64,000 bases of DNA from Paulownia fortunei (GCA_019321725.1 CM033106.1:29748118-29812117); one strand, 5' to 3'; counted from the first letter of the stretch, positions 13,051-26,696 are shown. The notes: a model not told the origin generated them from the sequence alone. Program-made: numbers and translations.

Positions 13051-15307
13051 ACCTTTATTGGGTACGGACTACAAAAATAAAGTTCCTATAATTTTTTTTT
13101 GGACTAAAGTTTGAATTTATCTTAATTAAAATTTATATTATATCCGTATAGTATATTTATATATATAATATAAATATTTTTATTTTTGTACATATTTTGA
13201 GTTTACACTATTTGATGTGTTACGATAACTTTTGTATGATTAGAAATATTGAACACTATTTCATATTTTTTAATAATAAATATACTAAAAAACCTTGTGA
13301 ATAAAATAATTATATGTAAATATAAGTTCAGCTTAAATTATTTAAGCTTTTAACATGTCAAAAATCGAATCGAATAATATAGTTTTGTATGCGTAAGCAA
13401 ATGGAGCTGTTGTTTTTGAAAATATTTAAAACATATACAAACTATCATTTTCTAAAAGGAATAAAAAATAAAAAAATATTTGTGTAATTTGTGATTTTTT
13501 GTTCATTTGTAATTCCCTCAATTTTTTCTCTCAACATAAAAATGATGAACAAACTCTTTTGGTTTCTGATAATAGTAGCATCTGTAATTCTTCACTTATT
13601 CATACATTTTGAATAAATTCAAGCCCACAAGCCAGCCAGCATTGAATACTTTGATTGGTTCTGAGTCCAGCCCTAATGGGCTATATATTGGGCTAGAATA
13701 ACTCATGGGCTTTTCTCGTGAAAACTCTTAATTTAAACTATGAGTAATTAAAAAAAATACAAACTTTACTATTTGGTGAATGAAAATTTAATTGAAACAT
13801 TAAAACGAGAAAGATAAAAATTCAGTACCCCAAATTATTATATTTGCTATTTCCTTTGAATTTCCTCCTGAATGAAATGATTCGTCGTATAATATTCCTC
13901 GGTGATATGTCGCGACATAAAATTAAACTAAAATTAAATAAACTAAGATAGAAATTTAGAAGATACACGTTTTGACTTTTTTTAAAACGAGTAATTGTTA
14001 AAAAATATCTAGTTAAATGTAGTATATTGATTTTCCATTTCATGTAGTGAGCTTTATCCTTCTATAAATCCTTCGTTTAGTCTTGTGCAAGGGAAGCTTA
14101 GGGATTATTACAATGATAAAAATAGTAAAAATCAATTAATTGGTTTCCACTAATGAGACACAATATGTATATAAAATTCACCTATATCTTGTTCTTCTAT
14201 TCTTAATAAAATTATAATTTTGCAGAAAATCATTTAGTGGCATAATTAATGTCTAGTTATGACCTATGAGTAATGTCAAATGGCAAAGCATACTATGACA
14301 AAAAGGCAAGAATGCACGCGGAGTACTTACCTTGGAAATTATTCTTAATAGATGTCGAAATTTTAAGATAAGCTTATATTATGATCCTTAATGTCGTGGG
14401 TCTAATGTAAATTTCCCATATCAACAAATTCAAAATTTTGTAATAATTTATCAATATACTTGTATGTAACTATCTAGACGTACTCAAATCAGTTGATATT
14501 ATAGGTCTAATATGTGGGAATACCCTTGACCAAAACCCTCTACGAATTTCCCAGCATATTCATATATATATATATGCTTAGTCGAATACATATACCAAGT
14601 CTCAACAAGGCTCTAACATGAAATGCCATCTTTATTGGTGTGTAGCAATGATTAAAGATCATCAGAGTAGAAAATTTTAAAGGCATATTCGGTACAATGA
14701 TTGAATGATAATCATAACACTCAGTAGATTCAAAGGCATATGAATAATAAGCCATTGAATATAGAACCCCATCTTGCTTTCTCCATTTCCAATAGCATAA
14801 CATCAAACGATGTTGATTTGTGTACGGCAAACGCTAAATATTGTAATTAAAGTGGAATATGCTTTTTATCCTAGTCATCAAACACTTTTGTTCCTACTAT
14901 TGTTTTAACCAATATTATATTTTCCACTGGAACAATATATGGATAAGGCTCTTAATAACAATAATAAATAAAAATAATAATAATAAAATACTGTCACACT
15001 CAACATTTGAAAGATAGTCAAGATTTTCAAATAAAACAATGCCCACAAGGCTTCCTTATCTTGAACTCAATAATTTGTAGTATTATTTGTGTGTGCGCTT
15101 TCGTGGGAAAGTCCTATTTTTTTTTTTTTTGTCCCTTGGGAGTTCAAAAAGCCATATACATTTAGCATCTTTCTATGTTGTGCATTAATGTAGAGACTAT
15201 ACATACCCATAAATGCACCTTTTTGTATGGAGGGAAGTCTTTGAGGATAGAAGAAAAGATCTGCATACATAGATAAGGAAAAGAACATAAACTATATACT
15301 TGAAATA
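13051..15307. other. AT-rich intergenic spacer
   Basis: No gene recognised. Open frames here (for example 13822-14043 and 14540-14830, minus) are short, AT-driven and resemble no family I know. No long repeat or transposon terminus was identified by eye. Confidence 0.6.
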
Positions 15308-15466
15308 ATGGTGATTCAGAGGCTGGAAATATGCTTAGGACTGCTGAAGCTGGCCATAGAGTTTGTGATTGTGTTTGTTGAAGCAGTTGGCTGTGTTATT
15401 ACCCAAAGCAATTCTGCAAATCCTAATTATGCAGTTCCAGTTCCGTACATCGGTATTCTTCCTTAA
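15308..15466 (+). CDS. Possible 52-aa membrane-type small protein
   Basis: A short frame from ATG 15308 to TAA 15464-15466 encodes 52 residues beginning MVIQRLEICLGLLK. Residues about 8-33 are strongly hydrophobic or amphipathic, and the tail is polar and Pro-containing (NPNYAVPVPYIGILP). Codon use and composition look more protein-like than neighbouring random frames, and it stands alone in a gene-free stretch. I do not recognise the family. A GT donor (GTATTC) overlaps the last codons, so it could also be the first exon of a longer transcript. It may equally be chance. Confidence 0.35.
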   Translation: MVIQRLEICLGLLKLAIEFVIVFVEAVGCVITQSNSANPNYAVPVPYIGILP

Positions 15467-16630
15467 ATTTTATCATTCAATTTCTGTCTGAGAGAGAGTA
15501 TTTCATGTACAGTTCGCGTTGTACTTCTTTTTTTTTTTAGTTCAAGAATCAAGATGGGATGGTGATATATGCCATTCTTTTTTCCTGTAAAGTACACAAA
15601 GTTTTGTTGGTGAGGAGTTTTGCTTATGAATAGAGAGTTTTTTTGTAGCTCACTCAGATTTGTGTATGGTGTGCTTATATAGTTAAGTTTGGCTGTCGGT
15701 GACTCGCTAAACTTGATTCAATTTTTATTTTGTTTGTGGGCACCATAGAAGAAATTTTGTGTATTAAGTTTAAGCTGTTGTATGCGGAAGAAAACAGCAT
15801 ATTTTCATGAGACTTGAGGGCTGAGGTTTCTGGGAAGTTAATATGGTTTTCTGTAGAATGTTGTTGTCTAACATAAGCATTAACAGATATGGATGTGTTT
15901 CTTCCATTCTTTTGTTTCTTGTTTTTTCATATTCCTGGTCAAGGCTTCTTAGAGCAAGTTCTGCAAATGGAAGAGGAAGAATCATCAGATATTGCATATA
16001 AAGTATCAAATTAGATTTATGAATCAGTCGATCCGGTTATTATATTATTTTTTGTCATTTATTTTAACCATAAACATCATACCTGCAACTCATTATTGAT
16101 GCTTAATTGACATAATATTACCAGGCTTCCAAGAAACATGGTATATTGGACTCAATTTCCACACCAAGAATTGACTTTGTAATAGATATTTAGTTGGTCT
16201 TCACGAGATTTGCATGGCTGAGTTATTGGTTGCAATCTGATATGGCAATATATAATAATAAATTGAAGTACAAATTTTGAATAATTCAGCATATCTTAAT
16301 CAGGTTTGATGAGATTTGGCTTTCAGTAGTATGTGCTTTGCATATTCTGAGACTGATGCAGAAAATAAAGGCTTGTTGGCTATGATCAACATAAATATTA
16401 AAATTTTAGATTAGTTAAGAGTCGATTTACCACCCACAAAGTATATAAATAATTGTAATATAATAATCTGTATCGATAATCTATTGCTAAAATTATCATA
16501 ATCCCATGAAATAATCTAAAGCAAACAGAGCTCAAATTACACGGACACAACAAAAACTTCTGAAGTAAAAATTCCTTGAGCAGAGTAGAAATTGCTATGG
16601 CATTTTCTCTCAGAACATGAATGATACCAA
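15467..16630. other. Intergenic, possible MES-1 downstream region
   Basis: No supported gene. A minus-strand frame at 15770-16009 has no recognisable domain. The right part should include the 3' UTR of the methylesterase ending at 16631. Confidence 0.55.
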
Positions 16631-18250
16631 TCAAGACTCTCTCAAAGAGTATTTCTGAGCAATGCAAAGGAGAACATCAAATAGCTCAAGTGGCTTAGAC
16701 ATCATAACCATGTGATCAGATCCTGTCACCACTTTAACTTCATCTGGGGGATTTTGTTTGATCATCCATTGCTGCAACTCTCTATTTGCAACCTTGTCTT
16801 TATCAGTCATGATGTGAATTCGACTAACCGATCCATACTTGTTGCTTGATAAAACTAGTTCCCTCAACATATCTTCTTCTGTGTACAAATATATTGGCCT
16901 CACCAACATAGTTGCCAATGTCCAATCCTGCAACACAGGATATGCAAAATGAAGACAGCTTCGTTGTATTTCTAATTCTCTTGCGTTGAGGAACTACATA
17001 TATATGAGGGTCTACTTTCTGTAGGTTGAAACTCTTGAAAACCAGTCCATTGAAACACCCCATCTGATAGATACTTGTAAGGTGGCTTTACCTGAATTGG
17101 GCTGAGCTGATACATGTTCACTGATAGGTACTTGGGGCCCAACATTAGCGTGGTTGGAGGATTGTTAGGTCCATTGTCATATGAATATCGGCTATCCAAA
17201 AGAGAACCTTGTTGACTCCTGAGAGGCTATAAGGCAAATTCTAAGTTAACAGAAAAGAAACCAGAATTTGGAAAAGAAAAAAGAAACATGTAACTTGAAA
17301 CAAATGAAAATGATTTCTGTATTGTTTCTCTTACTGGAATCAATAGAAATGGAGCCTGATTGTTTCGTCCATATTTTGAATGTTTCCCCTGTCAGCTTTT
17401 TTTCTTGCTTTCTGTTTTTATTTTGTAGATGTAATTGATAAATTTCTTGTTCTGGAATATTCAACCATATAATGAAAAGAAAAGATCTGTTACATCAATA
17501 TAAGTTCTCTCCAGGAAGGAGATGATGATCCCTAGCTAGTTCTCAACAATTGTCTTTCCCATGCTCACAATGTTTCTCTGCTAGACCCCATAATTTCTTT
17601 ACACTTTGACTCTTTCTTTTGACAGGTACTGTTTTTCAATCAGCACAGAGATGTATGAAATATAGCATTGAACATATGTATAATTGAATGTATAATACAA
17701 CAGCACGATGATTTTTTAACTATAAAACTATTGATTGTATCATGCTGTCCCAGAACTTATTTTGATTTGGTCATCAGCTTCATATGAGCCAATTTAACTA
17801 AGCGACTAAGGGCCAAAAAGGCATACATACCTCCTGGCTTAGGGTGGAGATGTTGAGAGATGTACCCGACATCAAGGCTGTAACAAACACACTGACCGAA
17901 ATTTTCTCTGGGAACCTTTCCATGGCTCGAGAAATGACCAATCCACCAGAGCTATGAGCCACAAGAATGACCCTCTCTCGTGTAGGAACAGAATCCATGA
18001 AATCCATCAGTGGCATGAAGTAATCAGATATGGTTGGAACATCCAGCACCTGCTCTAGATTGATCCCTGAAGCAGCCATATCAATGGCTGTAACATTATG
18101 ACCTGATGATCTTAGCATGGCCACTAGCTTGTACCAGCACCAGGCTCCATGTCCTGATCCATGAACTAGCACAAAGTGCTTTGCATTCCCAAATCGGAAA
18201 AGAAATACCATGAGAAAAATAAACATCAAACACTTGTTCTGATTATCCAT
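16631..18250 (-). CDS. Methylesterase-like alpha/beta hydrolase, copy 1 (MES-1)
   Basis: Member of the plant MES / SABP2 / polyneuridine-aldehyde-esterase family, carboxylesterases that hydrolyse small methyl esters such as methyl salicylate, jasmonate or IAA. Exons 17831-18250, 17092-17226 and 16631-16927 give 283 aa. Seen: VLVHGSGHGAWCWYKL oxyanion region (27-42); nucleophile S100 in AHSSG; catalytic D229 and H257 in GSDHMVMM. The second exon must start after TATAG at 17227-17228 (PLRSQ), because the nearer CAG breaks the frame. Residues 8-23 form a hydrophobic leader before the fold, so it may enter the secretory pathway; SABP2 (260 aa) lacks this. The first Gly of GxSxG is Ala, an unusual change. 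All triad residues are present, so activity is likely; the substrate is unknown. It is the last gene of the MES/ODD array in transcription order. Confidence 0.9.
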
Positions 18251-19651
18251 TTCCTAGTTCTCTTCTGGGAGCCGTATGCACACTTTCATCAATTCAGGTC
18301 TTGTAAGGTGTCTGACTGTAGACTCCATCTAAAGAAGCTAAGCTTTTAAAGTCAACTGCTTATTCAGATGATCACATCTTTATCAATGCACTCGTTTATA
18401 TTTCCATTTGTCAAAAAGAAAAAAAAAATAAATGGCAATGTTGGAATTATGTCTTCCTGGAATGTGTAAAAAAATCATAAAAGACAAAATGGGAAGAATC
18501 TTCACCAGCACTTTCTTTTGTGTAAGTTTCTTTTCAAGAGAGTCAAAGTTCAATATGTAACAAATGACATCTGCTGATGAGTTTAGTCAATTCACACATT
18601 ATCTTGTACTGATCTTTAATCTGGATTTTTGAGTTCAAGAAAGAGAGAGTCGTGACAAATGTCAGACATCCATACAGGGTGAGCCATGTAGTTTGTTTCC
18701 TTTATAAATGAATCAAGAAATGTCACTTTGTTTAAGCTGATGCATTTATTGCATTAGAATCATCTCCTTCTGACAAGTCAACTTTCAGCAATCAGTACCA
18801 TTGTCAAATTCTAATAAATTTTGTTACTTTTTGTTGATTTCCATCTTAATGTTGTTCTCTGTGTTTTACAGCAATTTGCTATGTCTACCTTTGCACCTGT
18901 GTATCACCAAATTTAGCTGAAACATGAGACAGCTTGCGTCCTCATTCCAAAAACATTCTAGCTTGGCCTGAAAATACAATTCAAAATGCACTCTTACTAG
19001 GTAGAAGTTCCCTTCACAGGGTAGACCTGCTAAATGTAAAACTGATGCTTGCTGAAAACTTAAGATGTTTGATATCTAAATCTTCGTTGAAGGACGCTGT
19101 AGAATTTTAAATTAACCCTTGCAATTGTTGATTCGGCAAACAATTTTCAGGAAAAGCACGAGTCTTTGTGATTGTCTGTCCCCAATTTCTAAATTCGTTC
19201 GTTGAGGAGATAACTGTGTTCTTTGCATGCCCAAATAGGTCCTGTAGGAGTATTGAAGTTTGTTATACTAAACTGCTGAAGAACTTTTCATTTCTTTTCT
19301 ATCTCGAACAAATCATTTTATGATCAGAAATTTTACACCAACATTGGGCAAGCCCCTGGTCAAATATACCGTGATGCAACAAGCAAAACAAGTTACAGCA
19401 AAGAAGAAACCTAGCATACACAATCCTCATCTTTCTTTTCCTTGCTCTCCAGCCTTTCCTTAATTCTCACTATGTTTCCAGTATATAAATGTTTCAAGGA
19501 AAGCGTTGAGCATATATACAGATGCAAATTTTATTTTTATTCTAACCATGGATTCTTTCCGAAGAGTTCATACAAAGCTTGATCACTGAAGAAAACCAAA
19601 GCTGTTACTAAAAATTACACACTGACAACAACCACAGGTAAAAAATGTCCT
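18251..19651. other. Intergenic spacer between MES-1 and ODD-A
   Basis: About 1.4 kb upstream of MES-1 and downstream of ODD-A. No coding region, RNA gene or transposon terminus recognised. It should hold the MES-1 promoter and the ODD-A 3' UTR. Confidence 0.6.
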
Positions 19652-21400
19652 CTAAAGCTTGAAATGATGTACTTGAATGTTTTCAGAGGTAAGCTTCTTG
19701 AAATTGCTAAGTTTTCTGGTTGCATAAAACTTTCCCCAGCTATATCCCTTGTACTTGGCAGGATTTCGCTCGTTGATCAACTCCTCCAGGGGCTCCACCC
19801 ATATGTAATGTGAAGGATTGATGAAGAATGGAATCGAAAACCTTTCCTTCTGAGAATTCAGAGTCACCCTGTGCTCCACACTTTCATACTTATCATTGCT
19901 CCAAACCTGTGCAAACACTCATATATCGAGGGAGTTAGGAAACTAAAAGTTACAAGTGACTTTATTGATCCCGACACTGTTATTGCACAGTCATATAATT
20001 ATGTACCCAGAATCAAGTGCTGCTTAATTAAGACCTCTCTGTTCCCATAAGAAGTTTTTAGCAGTTAGTCTCTTGGAAAACTATTCATACAAACATTTGA
20101 AAATGTGTGATTAGAACCTGGATGTTGCTACAAGCTTACCTCCAATATGTAACTAGACTGGACAGAAATCTGGATGAAGTTAAAATTTGTGAGAAAATTC
20201 AAACTTCAAAGTCCAAAAGTGGTACCTGGATTAGGTCACCAACATTGACAATATAAGCATCAGGTGTAGGTTTGACAAAAATCCACTCTCCATCTGATTT
20301 CCTCTTCACTTCGAGTCCCCCAACTTCATCTTGAGCCAGGATTGTCATTGCACCGGCATCCTTGTGTCTACCAAGACCAAGGGCTAGTTGAGGAGCAGGG
20401 CAAGGGGGATAGTAATTGAGCCGCATAAAGCTTGTCTGGTCCTTAAAGAAGCCATATAACCGATCTTTTGGTAGCCCTAAGCTCAAGGCTATCAGTTCCA
20501 GTAACTTGTAAGTCAGGTTCTGCATTTCTGCAGCATACACTTCGCACACCTCTCTGCAAAACACAATTATTCTTAATCACAGAGATGAATTTGGTGAAGA
20601 ATGTTGCATATTAAAATGATCAAGACTGGAACAGAAAAATGTGAATCATTATTAGATGTTGCATAAAGTTCTGATACCAAAAGAAAATCATCTTTAAACT
20701 ATGATGGCAAAGATAATGCATAAAAATTACATATAAGAATCTAGCAGTGGTAGAGCAGAATATTATATATGATCCTTGAGTTCCAGGTATCTGTAATGCA
20801 GTTTTTTTCTCTAATACAAGCTTCATAGATGGTACAGGGAAAAAATGGAAAAACAGAAGATGATTTTTAATGATTTCTGTATACCTATAAACTTAATATT
20901 TCGATCATTAAGTTTAGTTCGGTTCAAACTTGCCTTAATTCTGGAGGATACTCAGGCCACTGATTGGTCAACTCTTTTAGCTCCTTGTCATCAGGCTCAT
21001 CTGAAGCATATATAATTGTTGGATTCTCTATAGTACAATCAAAAATCTCTTTCCAGTCCCTGACATTCTTCGTAATCTCAAAGTCAGAATAACCAAAAAG
21101 GTTGACCTCATTCCGGCTCACCTTCCTCTTCTCCTCTTTGGACAGAGCAAAGAATTTCCTTGATGCTAATTCAATTCCTTCATGAACTTGTGAAGGCACC
21201 CCATGGTTGATCACCTGGAAAAATCCCCAGTTCTTACATGCATCACCTATTTCGGCCACTAGACGTGCCAGGGCATCTGTGTCTTTTTCTGGGAAGTTCA
21301 CTGGGGATAGATTGATTAATGGGATGCCTTCGACTTCAGTAATGCCAGGTTTAGGCCGGTGTTCAAGGGCTTGAATGAAATCAGGATCCACTTCTCCCAT
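19652..21400 (-). CDS. 2-oxoglutarate/Fe(II) dioxygenase, At3g19000/At3g19010-like (ODD-A)
   Basis: Non-haem iron oxygenase of the DOXC class. Exons 20934-21400, 20226-20553 and 19652-19906 give 349 aa. The start MGEVDPDFIQALEHRP matches the N-terminus typical of the Arabidopsis At3g19000/At3g19010 group. DIOX_N spans about 25-130 and the 2OG-Fe(II) domain about 195-300. Iron ligands H219, D221 (GRHKDAG) and H277 (VEHR) and the 2OG-binding R287-x-S289 are all present. Intron 1 begins with GC (AAG then gcaagt) at 20932-20933: the only GT nearby would shift the frame, and ODD-B and ODD-C use GT here. The gene lies between the two methylesterases on the same strand. No substrate is established for this group to my knowledge; hydroxylation or demethylation of a specialised metabolite is the reasonable guess. 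Confidence 0.93.
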
Positions 21401-22871
21401 GGCTGAATTGTTTCAATAGATAATTTGTTTCACCTAAATCAATGTGAATGTGATCTTTTATAACGTTTCAGGCCTGCAGCACCTGTTCAGAGTCTTTCTT
21501 TTGTAGGTGAAGCTTTGCACAAGTAACTAACAAGTGCAAGTTTTTGAATTAAACTTAACTATCTAACATCAATTATTGCTACTTTTCCCAATTGATGTGC
21601 TGTCAATTAAATATATTTATCACTTTCTTGTTGCTGTTGTTTTCTTCATTTTTCAACTCCCAACAAATTCAAGATTGTCAAGAAATTAATAAAAAGAAGA
21701 GTAAAGGCAAAGGTCATTGTAATGAATATATCTAACCACTCAAAGGTAGAAAAGTGGTGCAATAAGAGAGGGGATGAGAGAAAACAGAGTAAGTACCTAT
21801 ATACTGCAAGAAGAAAGCTACTGAAACAATCATGTTCAGGCAGTGGCTATTTATCAAGATCTTCTATTTAATAATAATTACTCTGGTAGTAGTTATGGTT
21901 AGGTGAACAATCCCAATAATCATTTGGTAACTTGAGACAATATTTGTGTTCTATATTGCAAATGTCACATCTTGTATGTGTTTTTCCCTAATGCACCTTT
22001 CTTGCAGAAAGACAAGATATCCATGACTAATCAACAAATGACAAGTTATCCGTGACTCATCGTCAAATCTCCTCAGTGAATTTACCCTAAGATTTGAACT
22101 CAAATATGTATTAACTATAAGGGTTATCGATGATCTTGATCATGAATTGCATGCAAGTCATTATTTGCAAACTATCTCTATGGTTACATGTCATGGCCTG
22201 CCTAGAGTATATAAAGCTCACAGTTTAAGTACAAGACCTATCTTCTGACTCCATTTCTTTGTTATCTTGTTTGATCCTCAGGCGCATAATCATCAGTGCA
22301 GGTCTTGAAACCCATCAGAGGGTAAGTTGTGTCTACATTTCATCAATTCAACCACATATTCAGCTGATCATGTCTTGACCACCAAAATATATTCGAATTC
22401 CTAATTAATCAGTCAATCCTCAACCTACCTCCCCCTCGAAAGAGGCAAAAAAAAAAAAGAAACAAAAAACACAAAACGGCAATTTAAGAAATATCTTCCA
22501 GAAATGTTTCCATGCAAAATTTTGGTTAGGCAGCGAAAGTTAAAAGCATTGTAATTCCACAGCTATTAGGCTATGCATGTGATGTTCTTGCTACAAAACT
22601 CAAGTTCGACTAAGATAGTCGCTGCAACATAACCTTGCACTAATCGTTGAGGAATGAACCATGCATCTTTGAGTTGTAATATAAGGGGAGGCAGTCAAAA
22701 GTAACAATCTCAATCTTTATAGATGACCATATAAACATAAAGGGGTCATATTTATTGTGCTGTGCATGCACACATATTTTTAACTCCAATATTCAATTCC
22801 TGTAACAAGCAGGAAACTTATTTCAGCATACTCTCCTGATAACTACATGGAAATAGCTATTATTAAGCCAA
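21401..22871. other. Intergenic spacer between ODD-A and MES-2
   Basis: Contains the presumed ODD-A promoter and MES-2 3' UTR. No gene, RNA or repeat recognised beyond short A-rich runs (for example about 22449-22477). Confidence 0.6.
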
Positions 22872-24455
22872 TCAGGAGTATTTCCGAGAAATATCCTGAA
22901 GTTGAGCAAGAAGTTCAGTTGGCTTTGACATCATGACCATGTGATCTGATCCTGTAATCTCTCTTACTTCTTTTGGGGGATTTTGTTTGATCATCCATTG
23001 TTGGAAATACTTCTGTAGCACCATATCTTGATTGATTACAATAAAAACTCGACTCACTGATCCATAATTCTTGCTAGACAGCGTTAGGGTCCTTTGCAGG
23101 TCCTCTGCACTGTACATATGTAATGGCCTCACTAACAGGGTTGCCAGTGTCCAATCCTGCAACAAATTGGCACACATCAGTTATACAGTCAATGAAGTTT
23201 TCATCTGTTGAAATCTCATTCTTTAGCATGTTGTTTCTCCTGACCTGAATCGGGCTGAGTGGATAAAATCTCACTGCCATGTACCTTGGGCCGATGACGA
23301 CGGTGGTTGGAGGATTATTTGGTCCATTATCAAATGTATAAGTGGTATCCAGATTATCACCTTGACTCCTAATTATCTAGTATATCATAAAAAAAGCAGA
23401 GGGGGTGGGTAAGAAAAAATTGTTATAGACGATTATACTTGAAATATTTTCGACAATGGGAAGCCGACAAAGGCTCCCTTTACCATAAATAGATCTATTC
23501 CCGAAGCTTTTGGTAATGATACTAGGTTAATTACTGTAACATCTATCGCCTTGCAAGAAATAACAGGGATCATTTTAGAACTTTGGTCAGTACATGTAGT
23601 ATGATGAAAGGGAAAGGAAAACTTAGTGAATGACAACTTCATATTTCAAAGCTCAATGGTTTTTGGAAAACTGATTTTAAAATAATTGATTCTTCAGCCA
23701 TTGATTTTGAGAGAATTGATTTTGTACATATGTGCATTTTTAACTTCAAGAATCGTGTTTGAAAAAGGAAAAAATCATGTGAAGCCAAGGTAGTTCTTTA
23801 GTCAATTCGGTCAGAATGCGATTGTTTAGCATCATGATAAATACCAATGCAATTATAACCACTCAGTTATTCTAAAATAGTGTTTGCTACCCGAAAGATC
23901 CTGTTGATGCAAAGGTAGTTCATTAGTCCCTTATGTCAGACTTATGCAATTACAACCACTAAGTTATTCCAAAATAATGTAGGATTTTGAGCAGAAAAAT
24001 ACCTCTTGGTTAAAGATGGAAAAGTTGGTAAGTAGACCAGGCATTAGCGCTGTAGCAAATACAGCAACAGATATTCTGTCCGGGAACTTCTCCATGGCTT
24101 GTGTAATTGCAAATCCACCGTAGCTGTGACCCACAAGGATCACCCTCTCCTGGGGAGGCAGAGAAGCCATGAATTGGATCAGGGGACTAAAGTATTCTGA
24201 TATAAATGGAACATCAAGGACCTGCTGTGGGTTGATTCCTGATGCAGCCAAATCAAGTGCTGTAACATTATGACCTGATGATCTTAGCAATGGCACTAGC
24301 TTGTACCAGCACCAAGCTCCATGACTTGCTCCATGAACCAGCACAAAATGCTTGCTAGATTTGGGCTGATGCAAATCTGATATTGCAGGATTCACAAATT
24401 GAGTAAGAAATATAAGAAGAAAGCTCACAATCAAGTATTTCTTCTTGTGCTCCAT
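22872..24455 (-). CDS. Methylesterase-like alpha/beta hydrolase, copy 2 (MES-2)
   Basis: Same family and exon structure as MES-1: exons 24003-24455, 23245-23376 and 22872-23156, 289 aa. The triad is S111 in the canonical VGHSYGG, D239 and H267 (GSDHMVMM). A hydrophobic stretch (about 7-25) followed by NPAISD looks like a cleavable signal peptide. Exon 2 begins after TACTAG at 23377-23378 (IIRSQ), mirroring MES-1; the closer TTAG acceptor would break the frame. Relative to MES-1 it keeps the normal GxSxG, so it is the better candidate for unaltered esterase activity. It sits immediately upstream, in transcription, of ODD-A. Family activity is known for methyl salicylate, jasmonate and IAA esters and for polyneuridine aldehyde; which one applies here cannot be read. 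Confidence 0.92.
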
Positions 24456-24573
24456 GACTTTGTTTGGTTTTTTACTCTAGGCGGACAATCAACTGCCAGA
24501 GATATATAGCCAAATGAACGATAGTTTGACCTCAATCTGGAGAGGGCAGCTGTTTCTCATCACTCCTATGGCG

Positions 24574-25173
24574 GGTTGGGCACGGCGGAAGGAATTGAGA
24601 ATGCGATATTTGATTTGTTAGGAATATTCGGGAAATCATACTAATAGGATAACGACAGAAAAAAAAATAATACCAATATAATATAAAATTGCACATAAAT
24701 TTTTATTTGGTTTGATAAATCCGTCTACGTCCACGATAGTTCCCGTTTTTCACTAATAGAGAATTTTTTGATACAAAAAAAATATACTCGAATTTTATGT
24801 CCAAACGCAAGAATAAAAGACTTTTGTACAACCACTCTAATAGTTATCCAAAACAATCTCCCAATCCCTTTGTATTGCCTTAAGAGAAAAAAACTCATGT
24901 GTTTTCCCACACCTATCACAATTTGATTATCACAAATTGCTCTCTTTAGATGTCTACACTTGCTCTTATTTTTTTTCTCTCTCTCTTGTATCCAAACTAT
25001 TTCTGTTGGATTGTCGTGTGAGTTTGCAACTCCTCCTCAAACCTTTTTATAGGCAATAGGAGGGACAATTATTTGGCACCATACCAAACAATCAAAAATG
25101 GGGTTGGGGACTTTCATTTCACATTCTCCCATTTTTTACTTTTGTTTTTTTTTTTTGTGTGTGGTGGACTCCA
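24574..25173 (-). repeat. 3' LTR of the deleted copia element
   Basis: About 600 bp, similar along its length to 26697-27248, from TTGGGCAC to GGTGGACTCCA. The first bases are GG where the partner LTR has TG, a mutated terminus. Confidence 0.8.
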
Positions 25174-26696
25174 AGAATTCTCCACCACCACGACAAAATA
25201 CTTTTGTCTGCAAACTAGAATACCAAAAAATACAATTGTCATTCAATGAATTCACTGCACATGTCGAATCAGTAAGGTCCTAACTCCATCTGATTTAAGT
25301 TGGCCAACGCACACATGCAACCCAATCAATACCACTAGCTAACTGCCGAGAGCGATGACCTCGATCTATCCTCTCGCCCAATAAGATTTCCTTCATATCC
25401 ATTTATTCCCTGGAAGTCTTTTAGCACGCTTCACTTCTGGTCATCATTTGAGGTCACTAGATGATATAAATTTTTATATTTCTCTCATATCATTAGAACC
25501 CTTCCGCCACATATGACGTTTAGGACTCCACCTCCAGCTGAATACTCACAGCCTTTGGAATCTAACTGGCTCAAGAAAATTAGATTCCTTTATATTTTTG
25601 GGACATATGCCACATCACCTAAAGTACGATTCACTCCATCAACCATTTTGATTTTTACCACTCCAAATCACATGATTCTACAAGTAGAACCATCACTCAA
25701 AGACAAAGTACATGCCATCTTCAAATGAAGTGAATCAAAATACTCTTTTCTAGTGCACACATGCATTATGCACCCCAAATCTAAAATCCATCTATTTTGA
25801 TGAGAAATATCCATATATATGGAGACTGTGAGAATATCTCCATTGTATATCTCTGCTATTGCCAAATTACTGTTGCCATATTCACCATATTTGTTTTTCT
25901 TTCTGTAAGGATAATTTCTCTTGAAATGACCCTCCTTTTAGCATTCAAAGCAGACCTTGCCCTTTCCACTGACCTTTGAACCTGACATGTTGTTTATTGA
26001 TCCACCACTAGATTTTCTCCCCGATTCATGCCTTGAGCAACCAAAGCAGATTCTTGTCCGACCTCTTGGTTTGCTTTCTTTTGTTTTTCATAGGACAACA
26101 ATGATATTTTTACATACTTTAGGTCCATTGTATCTTTCCCGCACAACAACATCGTCACTAGACTATCATATGAATCCAGGAGTGAGGTAAGAAGTAAAAA
26201 CACTTTATCTTATTCCTCAATCTTCAAATCAACACTCTGCAGTTGATCTACCAGTCCGTTAAACTGGTTTATATGATTTATAACTCTCACCCTCCTACAT
26301 TTTTAATCTATAGAATTGTTGCTTTAGAAACAACTTTGTGGACAATTTTTTTTTTAGATACAAGTTCTCCAATTTTGCCCATAGCTTTGGTGCCGAATTT
26401 TCAGAATTCTCATCCACAATATTACTGATAATGTTATTTGTAATACAAAGGTGAATCGTACTGACACAATGCAGTTCCATTGTGCATTTTTCATACCTTT
26501 TGGTTTTTCCTTATTTCCCTTCAACACTACTGTTAGGCCATGTTGATTAGGAGATCATTCACCCTTCTTTGTCAAAGAGTAAAATTCTCTTTGCTGTTAA
26601 ATTGTTGCACCTTGAATAGATTTTTCATCGGCACACCGTCCATTCTAATAACTCAAATCTCAATAGTAGCCTCAACCAAATGGCTCTGATACCACT

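Noticed and set aside
17246..17464. 72-codon minus frame as an extra MES-1 exon
   Set aside because: Lies wholly in intron 1; the family aligns without it and the exons join in frame.
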